Positions 1-4,946 of a stretch of 11,289 nucleotides of DNA are shown piece after piece. A model generated the notes under the pieces. The model was not told the DNA's origin, searched no databases, and worked only from the letters and a program-made list of their open reading frames with translations. This DNA is from Clostridiales bacterium (GTDB lineage Bacteria > Bacillota > Clostridia > Christensenellales > CAG-314), in NCBI GenBank assembly GCA_004558105.1, contig SFEB01000037.1, positions 1 to 11,289 on the forward strand, read 5' to 3'. The translations under genes and the position numbers were made by a program. Numbering within the stretch: the stretch's first letter is position 1; each line of letters opens with the position of its first letter.

Positions 1-507
1 AGTGCGGTCTTCCCGGGTACGCAGGGCGGTCCCTTGATGCATGTAATAGCGGCGAAAGCTGTTTGCTTTGCCGAAGCGCTTAAACCCGAGTTTAAAGCAT
101 ATCAACAACAAGTAATCAACAATGCCAGAGTTCTTGCCGATACTTTAATGAAGCACGGCGTAAAACTCGTGAGCGGCGGCACGGACAATCACCTTATGCT
201 GGTCGATCTTTCCAACGAAGGTATCACGGGTAAGGAATTGGAAAAACTTTTGGACGACGTACATATTACGGCAAACAAAAACGGTATTCCGTTCGATACT
301 CAAAAACCGACTATTACCAGCGGTTTAAGACTCGGTACGCCCAGCGTAACTTCTCGCGGTATGAAGGAAGAAGAAATGGTAGTTATCGGCGAACTTATTG
401 CGGATATTATCAAGAATAAAGAAGAAGCGTTGGAGCGTAGCAACGAGAAAGTTCTTAAACTCACCGAACGTTTCCCGCTCTATGCTAACGACATTATCGA
501 CGACTAA
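1..507 (+). CDS. glyA: Serine hydroxymethyltransferase, C-terminal part (5' end outside window)
   Basis: The frame is open from base 1 and ends at TAA 505-507, giving the last 168 residues of a protein that is normally about 410-420 long. The enzyme is a cytosolic PLP enzyme that interconverts serine and glycine, transferring a one-carbon unit to tetrahydrofolate. Visible family motifs are FPGTQGGPLMHVIAAKAV at the start, just after the PLP-lysine region (which is off the window), DNHLMLVDL, and the C-terminal TSGLRLGTPSVTSRG. The arginine in the last motif binds the substrate carboxylate in characterised family members. The C-terminus is full length and intact. An intrinsic terminator follows within 20 bases, so this gene ends its transcription unit and is separate from the Fe-S operon downstream. 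Identity is certain from the motifs; nothing can be said about its promoter. Confidence 0.96.
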   Translation, partial: SAVFPGTQGGPLMHVIAAKAVCFAEALKPEFKAYQQQVINNARVLADTLMKHGVKLVSGGTDNHLMLVDLSNEGITGKELEKLLDDVHITANKNGIPFDTQKPTITSGLRLGTPSVTSRGMKEEEMVVIGELIADIIKNKEEALERSNEKVLKLTERFPLYANDIIDD

Positions 508-521
508 TAACGTCAGTATTT

Positions 522-546
522 AAAGCGCCCGTAAGGGCGCTTTTTT
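522..546 (+). terminator. Rho-independent terminator after glyA
   Basis: The stem GCGCCC (525-530) pairs with GGGCGC (535-540) around a GTAA loop. Flanking AAA and TTT extend the stem, and a run of six T (541-546) follows. It lies 15 bases after the glyA stop and before the next promoter. Confidence 0.93.
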
Positions 547-563
547 AACGCTCGAAAATTTTT

Positions 564-596
564 ACCGTAAAACGTTATTATGAAAAATGTTACGGT
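564..596. repeat. Short inverted repeat in the glyA-isc intergenic region
   Basis: The 7-base arms ACCGTAA (564-570) and TTACGGT (590-596) flank a 19-base AT-rich spacer. The repeat sits between the glyA terminator and the isc promoter, more than 50 bases upstream of the -35. It has no T-tract, so it is not a second terminator. It could be a distal protein-binding site or chance. The rest of the 508-720 gap holds the terminator, an A/T-rich block at 621-650, and the promoter and operator listed separately. Confidence 0.3.
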
Positions 597-651
597 TAAG
601 ATACGTTTTTGTGAATGAAAGAAAAAAAATAATTATTTTGTCAAAAATATA

Positions 652-680
652 TTGACTAAACTTAATTGTAGTGATATATT
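652..680 (+). promoter_or_regulatory. Sigma-A-type promoter of the iscRS-iscU operon
   Basis: The -35 TTGACT (652-657) and -10 TATATT (675-680) are separated by exactly 17 bases, each matching consensus at five of six positions. The A/T-rich block just upstream (621-650) could act as an UP element. The predicted transcription start is near base 687, giving a leader of roughly 34 nt before ATG 721. Confidence 0.85.
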
Positions 681-681
681 T

Positions 682-702
682 TTCCTAGCAAATCAATAGG
701 AA
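682..702. promoter_or_regulatory. Inverted repeat at the isc transcription start, candidate Rrf2/IscR operator
   Basis: Perfect 6-base arms TTCCTA (682-687) and TAGGAA (697-702) are separated by 9 bases. The repeat starts 2 bases after the -10 and spans the predicted +1, where a bound repressor would block initiation. Rrf2-family regulators (IscR, CymR) bind partly palindromic sites of about this size, and the first gene encodes such a regulator, so autoregulation is a reasonable inference. A weak leader hairpin is the alternative. Confidence 0.55.
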
Positions 703-720
703 TTGCAAAGAGGTAGAGAG

Positions 721-2304
721 ATGAAAATGTCAACCAAAGCGAGATACGGCTTGTATGCATGTATCAAATTGGCGGAAAAGTACGGTGAAGATTTTGTCAG
801 CACCGTAGATTTGGCTAACGAAACGGGAGTCAGCGACGGATATCTGGAACAAATTATCGCCATGCTAAAAAAAGGCGGTATCATCATCAGTCAGCGCGGG
901 GCAAACGGCGGACACAAACTCGCAGACAAACCGATCAACATCAGCGTAGGCAAGGTGTTGCGGTGTGTTGAAGATAATCTGGAAATCGTGGACTGCATTA
1001 ACGGTACTTGCGAGAGCAAGTGTACATGTTCATCGAGAGGGTTGTGGAAAAGTCTTTACGATCATATCAATCTTTATCTTGACGGAATCAGTTTGCAACA
1101 GTTGGTTAACGTAGACGAAAACAAGAGGATTTATCTTGATCATGCTGCGACAACACCGCTTGATCCTGACGTTTTGCGCGTAATGTTGCCTTATATGACT
1201 GACAATTACGGAAACAGTCACAGTCAGCACTTTTTCGGCAGAGACGCGCTTGCCGGCGTAGACAGGGCGAGGAAGCAGGTCGCCGACGCAATACATGCTT
1301 TGCCGGGAGAGATTTACTTTACCGGTAGCGGCACGGAAGCGGATAACTGGGCGTTAAAAGGCATCGCGTTGGAAAGAGCAAACAAAGGCAAGCATATTAT
1401 AGTGAGTGCGATAGAGCATCATGCTATATTAAATTCTGCAGAATGGCTTAAAAACAACGGTTTTGACGTGACTTTTTTGCCGGTAGACAATTACGGCAGA
1501 GTTAGTCCCGAAACGTTAAAACAAGCGATGCGTCCCGATACTACGTTAGTAAGCGTTATGTTCGCTAACAACGAGGTTGGCACGATTGAACCGGTAGCGG
1601 AGTTGGCAAAGGTGGTTCATGAAGGAAACGCGGTGTTCCATGTCGACGCCGTTCAGGCAATGGGTGTTATTGATATTGACGTCAAAGCGTTGGGTATCGA
1701 TATGTTGAGTATGTCGGCGCATAAGTTTTACGGTCCGAAGGGAGTAGGTGCGCTTTATATTAAAAACGGTTTGCGTATTCAGAAACTTATCGTCGGCGGC
1801 GGGCAGGAGCGTAGTATGCGCGGCGGTACCACCAATACGGCTGGCGTTGTAGGAATGGGCGAGGCGTTGGAAAAAGCCGTTCTGAATTTAAATAAAAATA
1901 ACGAATACGTCAAGTCTTTAAGGGATCACTTTGTAGAAAGAGTTACGTCAGAAATACCTTACGTAAGGTACAACGGGCATCCGACGGAACGTTTGCCGGG
2001 GAACGCAAGTTTCAGTTTTGAATTTGTCGAGGGCGAAAGCATCCTGATGTTGTTGGACTTTGCCGGTATTGCCGTTTCCAGCAGTTCTGCTTGCAGCAGC
2101 GGCAGTCTGGATCCGTCACACGTTTTGATGGCGATGGGAGTTCCGATAGAAGTTTCGCATGGGACGATAAGGTTTTCGTTCGGCAAGCACAACACGATGG
2201 AACAGGTTGACTACACGGTAGACAAACTCAAAGAAATAATAGAAAGACTGAGAATGATGTCGCCGTTATTTGCATTAAAAGAAGGAGAAAAGAAAAATGT
2301 ATAA
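721..2304 (+). CDS. iscR-iscS: Fusion of Rrf2/IscR-type Fe-S regulator and IscS/NifS cysteine desulfurase
   Basis: This is a 527-residue protein from one uninterrupted frame. Residues 1-130 are an Rrf2 winged-helix domain: STKARYGLYA, the helix GVSDGYLEQIIAMLKKGG (Glu43 aligns with the Glu of the IscR recognition helix) and the wing RGANGGHKLA. A cysteine cluster follows (C92, C97, C101, C103; also C82) at the place of the three IscR [2Fe-2S] ligands, then GLWKSLYDHI and the usual Rrf2 ending SLQQLV. After only about six residues the desulfurase begins (IYLDHAATTPLD, residues 137-148). It has H233 for PLP stacking, D309/Q312 in HVDAVQ, the PLP lysine K335 in SAHKFYGPKG, and catalytic C458 in SSSSACSSGS. 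At about 391 residues it is full length for group I IscS/NifS, which moves cysteine sulfur to the scaffold. ATG 721 was chosen because AAGAGG (708-713) lies 7 bases upstream; ATG 727 is possible. The frame also runs upstream to 703, but that part covers the RBS. No in-frame ATG, GTG or TTG lies at the junction, so a separate desulfurase product is unlikely. The last 8 bases overlap iscU. Confidence 0.95.
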   Translation: MKMSTKARYGLYACIKLAEKYGEDFVSTVDLANETGVSDGYLEQIIAMLKKGGIIISQRGANGGHKLADKPINISVGKVLRCVEDNLEIVDCINGTCESKCTCSSRGLWKSLYDHINLYLDGISLQQLVNVDENKRIYLDHAATTPLDPDVLRVMLPYMTDNYGNSHSQHFFGRDALAGVDRARKQVADAIHALPGEIYFTGSGTEADNWALKGIALERANKGKHIIVSAIEHHAILNSAEWLKNNGFDVTFLPVDNYGRVSPETLKQAMRPDTTLVSVMFANNEVGTIEPVAELAKVVHEGNAVFHVDAVQAMGVIDIDVKALGIDMLSMSAHKFYGPKGVGALYIKNGLRIQKLIVGGGQERSMRGGTTNTAGVVGMGEALEKAVLNLNKNNEYVKSLRDHFVERVTSEIPYVRYNGHPTERLPGNASFSFEFVEGESILMLLDFAGIAVSSSSACSSGSLDPSHVLMAMGVPIEVSHGTIRFSFGKHNTMEQVDYTVDKLKEIIERLRMMSPLFALKEGEKKNV

Positions 2305-2674
2305 CGAAAAAGTATTGAAAGTTTTTGCCAATCCCCACAACGTAGGAGTTATTGAAAATGCAGACGGTGAAGGCGTAGTAGGCAATCCCACTTGCGGAGA
2401 TATAATGAAAATAACGCTTAAAATCGAAAACGACGTTATAGTGGACGCTAAGTTCCAGACTTTCGGTTGCACTGCGGCAATTGCTACCAGCAGTACGGCG
2501 ACGGACATGGTTATCGGCAAAACGGTCGATGAAGCTTTAAAAATCACCAACGCTCAGGTAGTGGAAGAGTTGGAGGGTTTGCCGCCGCAAAAATTGCATT
2601 GTTCGGTTCTGGCGGAAGAAGCGATAAGAAAGGCTATCGAAGATTACAGACAAAAACAAGGCAAGCAGGCTTAA
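2297..2674 (+). CDS. iscU: IscU/NifU-type iron-sulfur cluster assembly scaffold
   Basis: This 125-residue cytosolic scaffold receives sulfur from the cysteine desulfurase and iron to build [2Fe-2S] and [4Fe-4S] clusters for transfer to apoproteins. The ligand set is complete: C33 and D35 in GNPTCGD, C58 in TFGCTAAIA and C102 in KLHCSVLA. The length matches the single-domain IscU family. The motif before the third cysteine is LPPQK where Proteobacterial IscU has LPPVK, the site recognised by the HscA chaperone. No hscA, hscB, iscA or ferredoxin gene is seen here, so this is a reduced ISC set. ATG 2297 is preceded by GAAGGAG (2281-2287) at good spacing. It overlaps the desulfurase stop (TAA 2302-2304) by 8 bases, implying translational coupling and matched synthesis of donor and scaffold. 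It shares the promoter at 652-680. Confidence 0.97.
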   Translation: MYNEKVLKVFANPHNVGVIENADGEGVVGNPTCGDIMKITLKIENDVIVDAKFQTFGCTAAIATSSTATDMVIGKTVDEALKITNAQVVEELEGLPPQKLHCSVLAEEAIRKAIEDYRQKQGKQA

Positions 2675-2716
2675 AAAAAATAAAAATACTCATACTAAAC
2701 CGCGGAGGTGTAGAGT

Positions 2717-2845
2717 ATGAAGATTTCTCACGTTTTGCTCGCTGTCGGTATCGGCTTTGCAGGCGGCGTAGTTGCCGTCGAGTACTGTCCCAAATTGAAA
2801 GAAGCGATGCAGAAATGCAAAGAAAAGCTTTGCAAGCAAAAGTAA
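2717..2845 (+). CDS. 42-residue putative membrane miniprotein with basic, cysteine-containing tail
   Basis: This small frame starts at ATG 2717 and ends at TAA 2843-2845. A very strong RBS, GGAGGTG (2704-2710), lies 6 bases upstream, which is the main reason to believe it is translated. Residues 3-22 (ISHVLLAVGIGFAGGVVAVE) form one hydrophobic, glycine-rich segment that could span the membrane or act as an uncleaved signal anchor. The tail (residues 23-42) is lysine-rich and carries three cysteines at 24, 34 and 39, spaced Cys-X9-Cys-X4-Cys. It lies 42 bases after iscU with no visible promoter of its own, and a terminator follows within 10 bases, so it is the last gene of the Fe-S operon. I do not recognise the family; the shape vaguely recalls YtxH-like small membrane proteins. 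Position and cysteines suggest a link to sulfur, iron or redox handling, but that is inference only. Confidence 0.75.
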   Translation: MKISHVLLAVGIGFAGGVVAVEYCPKLKEAMQKCKEKLCKQK

Positions 2846-2854
2846 AATGCGCTT

Positions 2855-2886
2855 AAAAGGGAGAAGAAAAAATTCTTCTCTTTTTT
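2855..2886 (+). terminator. Intrinsic terminator of the isc operon
   Basis: GAGAAGAA (2861-2868) pairs with TTCTTCTC (2873-2880) around an AAAA loop. The stem is extended by G-T pairs and by A2855-2858 with the T-tract 2881-2886. It starts 10 bases after the 42-codon gene's stop and ends just before the ruvX promoter. Confidence 0.88.
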
Positions 2887-2909
2887 AGTAAATTTTGTAT
2901 GAAAAAATA

Positions 2910-2938
2910 TTGGCGAATGAGTTTTTTTGTGGTATAAT
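2910..2938 (+). promoter_or_regulatory. Promoter of ruvX-yrzB with consensus extended -10
   Basis: The -10 is a perfect TATAAT (2933-2938) preceded by TG at 2930-2931, giving an extended -10 (TGnTATAAT). The -35 is TTGGCG (2910-2915), with a 17-base spacer. The predicted +1 is base 2945, which is also the A of the ruvX start codon. Confidence 0.85.
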
Positions 2939-2944
2939 CGACGC

Positions 2945-3361
2945 ATGGGCAGAGTTTTGGCATTAGACGTCGGAGACAGACGCATAGGTCTTGCGGTGTC
3001 CGACCCGATGAAAATCATTGCAAATCCTCTCGAAACTTTATTCAGAAAGGATTTGGAAAGCGATATCGAATATTTGCTCGGTATCATTAAGGAGAAAGAG
3101 GTAGAGCTCATAGTCAGCGGACTGCCGGTTTCTCTTGCCGCAAAAGAGACGGAACAAACGGTTAAAACACGGGAGTTTATCGAAGAATTAAAAAAGCACA
3201 CCGATTTACCGATCAGGTTTATCGACGAAAGACTTACTACGTCTCTGTCAGAGAGAGTTCTTATCGAAGGCGGAGTCAGACGCGAAAACCGCAAACAGGT
3301 TATTGACAAGGTTGCGGCAACCGTTATTTTACAAAACTATTTGGATTATTACCGAAAGTAA
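2945..3361 (+). CDS. ruvX: RuvX/YqgF-family Holliday junction resolvase-like nuclease
   Basis: This 138-residue protein has the RNase H-like YqgF fold. Family members are linked to Holliday junction resolution and to 16S rRNA 5' processing in the cytosol. The three catalytic acids are visible: D8 in LALDVGDRRIG, E95 in FIDERLTT, and D121 in the helix DKVAATVILQ. The substrate-loop motif VSGLPVSL (residues 57-64) is also present. Length is typical. ATG 2945 gives the usual family start MGRVLALDVG. The frame runs upstream to TTG 2927, but that segment contains the -10 box and cannot be in the transcript. No Shine-Dalgarno sequence precedes ATG 2945 and the predicted transcription start falls on its A, so this mRNA looks leaderless. 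It is followed 19 bases later by a yrzB-type gene, the common Firmicute pairing; the usual upstream partners alaS and ireB/yrzL are absent here. Confidence 0.95.
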   Translation: MGRVLALDVGDRRIGLAVSDPMKIIANPLETLFRKDLESDIEYLLGIIKEKEVELIVSGLPVSLAAKETEQTVKTREFIEELKKHTDLPIRFIDERLTTSLSERVLIEGGVRRENRKQVIDKVAATVILQNYLDYYRK

Positions 3362-3380
3362 ACTTTTTTTGGAGGTCAAA

Positions 3381-3785
3381 ATGAAAGACGAAAACATCAA
3401 CGAGAGCCTGGAGCTCGAAGAAAATGCAGATTACGTCGTGCTTACAATGGACGACGGTACACAACACAATTTTTACTTCGAAGACGAATTTGATTACAAA
3501 GATAAGAAATATCTTTGCATCAGTCCGGCAGAAGAAATCGAAGATCTCCCCGAGGGCGAACTTTTGATTTACGAAGTGAACGACGAAGACGACGACTACA
3601 TGCTTAAACCCATCGAAGACGAAAAATTGTTGGAAGAAGTCTATAACGAGTATTGCCGTCGCTACGACGAAGAAATGGAAGGATGCGACTGCGGTTGCGA
3701 ACACGATCATTGCGATTGTTGCGACGACGATTGCGATTGCGCCGATGAGGATTGTGATTGCGACGAATGCTGCGATAAAGACTAA
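3381..3785 (+). CDS. DUF1292 (YrzB-like) protein with cysteine/aspartate-rich tail
   Basis: This 134-residue acidic protein starts at ATG 3381, with GGAGGT (3371-3376) just upstream. The frame extends further upstream through the end of ruvX, but the RBS fixes the start. Residues 16-95 follow the DUF1292/YrzB pattern: a beta-rich start ADYVVLTMDDGTQHNFYF, a central KYLCISPA, then IYEVNDEDDDYMLKPIEDEKLLEEVY. The family has no firmly established biochemical function and is usually next to ruvX, as here. Residues 101-134 are a low-complexity tail with 12 cysteines, many aspartates and two histidines (repeats of CDC, CDCC, CDEC), coded by repeating GATTGCGA-like units. This composition suggests metal binding, by analogy with metallothionein-like tails; that is inference. 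It ends its transcription unit, with a strong hairpin 19 bases after the stop. Confidence 0.9.
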   Translation: MKDENINESLELEENADYVVLTMDDGTQHNFYFEDEFDYKDKKYLCISPAEEIEDLPEGELLIYEVNDEDDDYMLKPIEDEKLLEEVYNEYCRRYDEEMEGCDCGCEHDHCDCCDDDCDCADEDCDCDECCDKD

Positions 3786-3803
3786 AACGTTCGGTTTAGT
3801 TAT

Positions 3804-3837
3804 TCAGGTGGTTTGAAAGGTCAAACCACCTGATTTT
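3804..3837 (+). terminator. Strong hairpin terminator after the DUF1292 gene
   Basis: A perfect 13-base stem (TCAGGTGGTTTGA at 3804-3816 with TCAAACCACCTGA at 3821-3833) closes on an AAGG loop. It is followed by only four T (3834-3837). The stem is very stable but the T-tract is short, so termination may be incomplete. Confidence 0.8.
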
Positions 3838-3868
3838 AAAAAATGAAAAAAATATTTAAAAACGTGTC

Positions 3869-3880
3869 GCAAATATTTGC
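3869..3880. promoter_or_regulatory. 12-base palindrome overlapping the rpsB -35
   Basis: GCAAATATTTGC is a perfect palindrome whose last four bases lie inside the -35 hexamer of the rpsB promoter. A protein bound here could block polymerase. Palindromes of this length also occur by chance in sequence this size. Confidence 0.3.
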
Positions 3881-3905
3881 TAAAATAAAGATGTTGTGTT
3901 ATAAT
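3877..3905 (+). promoter_or_regulatory. Promoter of the rpsB-tsf operon with extended -10
   Basis: A perfect TATAAT (3900-3905) is preceded by TG at 3897-3898 (extended -10). The -35 is TTGCTA (3877-3882), and the spacer is 17 bases. The predicted start is near base 3912, leaving a leader of about 116 nt before rpsB. Confidence 0.85.
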
Positions 3906-3911
3906 GACTAA

Positions 3912-4027
3912 CGGTTTATTACGCACTTGCGCTCTATTTGACGGTTGTGCCTTGTATGGGAAGAAGTCAAAGCAAAGACGACGCAAGGAGGAATAAAAAC
4001 AATTTTTTATAAAGGAGTGTAACTATT
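3912..4027 (+). promoter_or_regulatory. Structured rpsB leader, candidate S2 autoregulatory element
   Basis: The leader is long for a housekeeping gene and can fold into nested helices: CTTGCG (3926-3931) with CGCAAG (3982-3987), enclosing TTTGAC (3937-3942) with GTCAAA (3966-3971). The outer right arm overlaps an SD-like AAGGAGG (3985-3991) that has no start codon at suitable spacing. The functional RBS is a second one, AAAGGAG (4011-4017), 10 bases before ATG 4028. rpsB leaders bind S2 for feedback control in several bacteria, so the same role is likely here but not shown. Confidence 0.5.
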
Positions 4028-4903
4028 ATGGCAGTGGTTTCTATGAAACAACTTCTCGAAGCCGGCGTGCACTTTGGCCACCAGACGAGAAGATGGAATC
4101 CCAAAATGAAAAAGTACATCTATTCCGCAAGAAACGATATTCATATCATCGACTTGCAACAAACGGTTGTACTTGCAGAGGAAGCGTACAATTTCGTACG
4201 CAGCGTGGTCGCAGACGGCAAATCCGTTTTGTTTGTCGGTACCAAAAAGCAGGCTCAGGCTGCTATCAAGCAGGAAGCTGAACGTTGCGGTATGTACTAC
4301 GTCAACAATCGTTGGTTGGGCGGTACGCTTACCAACTTTAAAACGATTAAAAGTCGTATCGAAAGATTGAATAAAATCAATCAGATGGAAAAAATGGGCG
4401 AGTTCGACCTTCTTCCCAAGAAAGAAGTTGCCGGTCTCAAGGCAGAACGCGACAAGTTGGAACTTAACCTCGGCGGTATCAAAGAGATGCGTAGCATGCC
4501 CGGCGTTATGTTCGTAGTCGACCCCAAGAAAGAAGCTATCGCAGTGGCCGAAGCTCACAAACTCGGTATCCCAATCGTAGCAACGGTTGACACCAACTGT
4601 GACCCGGACGAGGTCGATTACGTTATTCCCGGTAACGACGACGCAATCGGTTCCGTAAAGATTATGGCTGCTATCATCGCCAATGCCGTTATCGAAGCAA
4701 AAGAAGGCGTCGTTCTTTCTATCAATACCGAAGAAGTTTTGGCAGAAGCGGCAAATCTCGAAGCTGAAGCTGCGGCAGAAGAAAAGGTTGAGAAACCCGC
4801 TAAGGGCAAAAAGAGAAAGTTTGTCGACAATATCGAAGACAAGAAGATTGAAGAAATCAAACAACAAGACGCTGTAAAAGAAGAGGTTAAAGCCGAGGAA
4901 TAA
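4028..4903 (+). CDS. rpsB: 30S ribosomal protein S2 with long charged C-terminal extension
   Basis: S2 binds late to the 30S head-platform junction and is needed, with S1 where present, for mRNA docking. Recognisable blocks run through the chain: LLEAGVHFGHQTRRWNPKM (9-27), residues 69-82 containing FVGTKKQA, NNRWLGGTLTNF (93-104), MPGVMFVVDPKKE (157-169), and the closing PIVATVDTNCDPDEVDYVIPGNDDA (two overlapping blocks within 182-206). The core ends near residue 231. Residues 232-291 form an extra tail rich in Ala, Glu and Lys, with a basic GKKRK patch at 260-264, making this protein 291 residues against roughly 230-260 in most bacteria. AAAGGAG (4011-4017) supports ATG 4028. tsf follows after a 43-base gap, the near-universal pairing. 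Expression is probably controlled by the promoter and leader described separately. Confidence 0.98.
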   Translation: MAVVSMKQLLEAGVHFGHQTRRWNPKMKKYIYSARNDIHIIDLQQTVVLAEEAYNFVRSVVADGKSVLFVGTKKQAQAAIKQEAERCGMYYVNNRWLGGTLTNFKTIKSRIERLNKINQMEKMGEFDLLPKKEVAGLKAERDKLELNLGGIKEMRSMPGVMFVVDPKKEAIAVAEAHKLGIPIVATVDTNCDPDEVDYVIPGNDDAIGSVKIMAAIIANAVIEAKEGVVLSINTEEVLAEAANLEAEAAAEEKVEKPAKGKKRKFVDNIEDKKIEEIKQQDAVKEEVKAEE

Positions 4904-4946
4904 TCGGTCTGAGTCCCACAGTTAATTAATTTAAAGGAGAATTATT

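Noticed and set aside
2577..2606. LPPQK instead of LPPVK in IscU as an anomaly
   Set aside because: The HscA/HscB chaperone genes are not present in this operon and this position varies outside Proteobacteria, so the change is not surprising.
2599..2856. 85-residue + strand frame after iscU
   Set aside because: It overlaps iscU and the 42-codon gene in another frame, with Arg/Cys-rich nonsense content. The RBS at 2704-2710 belongs to ATG 2717.
2927..2944. Longer N-terminus for ruvX from TTG 2927
   Set aside because: It would place the -10 box in coding sequence and adds six residues not found in the family.
2728..3309. 193-residue - strand frame
   Set aside because: It crosses the isc terminator, the ruvX promoter and most of ruvX, and its composition is a shadow of those genes.
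3324..3710. 128-residue hydrophobic - strand frame
   Set aside because: It is antisense to the Asp/Glu-rich DUF1292 gene; the Phe/Val richness is produced by complementing GAA/GAC codons. No RBS.
3708..3780. Tandem-repeat appearance (GATTGCGA units), considered as a repeat array
   Set aside because: The units are irregular, stay in frame and encode the Cys/Asp tail; they are better described as coding low complexity than as a CRISPR or satellite.
4007..4867. 286-residue open frame on the - strand
   Set aside because: It is exactly antisense to rpsB, rich in Phe/Asp/Val as expected from reverse reading of ribosomal codons, and has no homology I can recognise.
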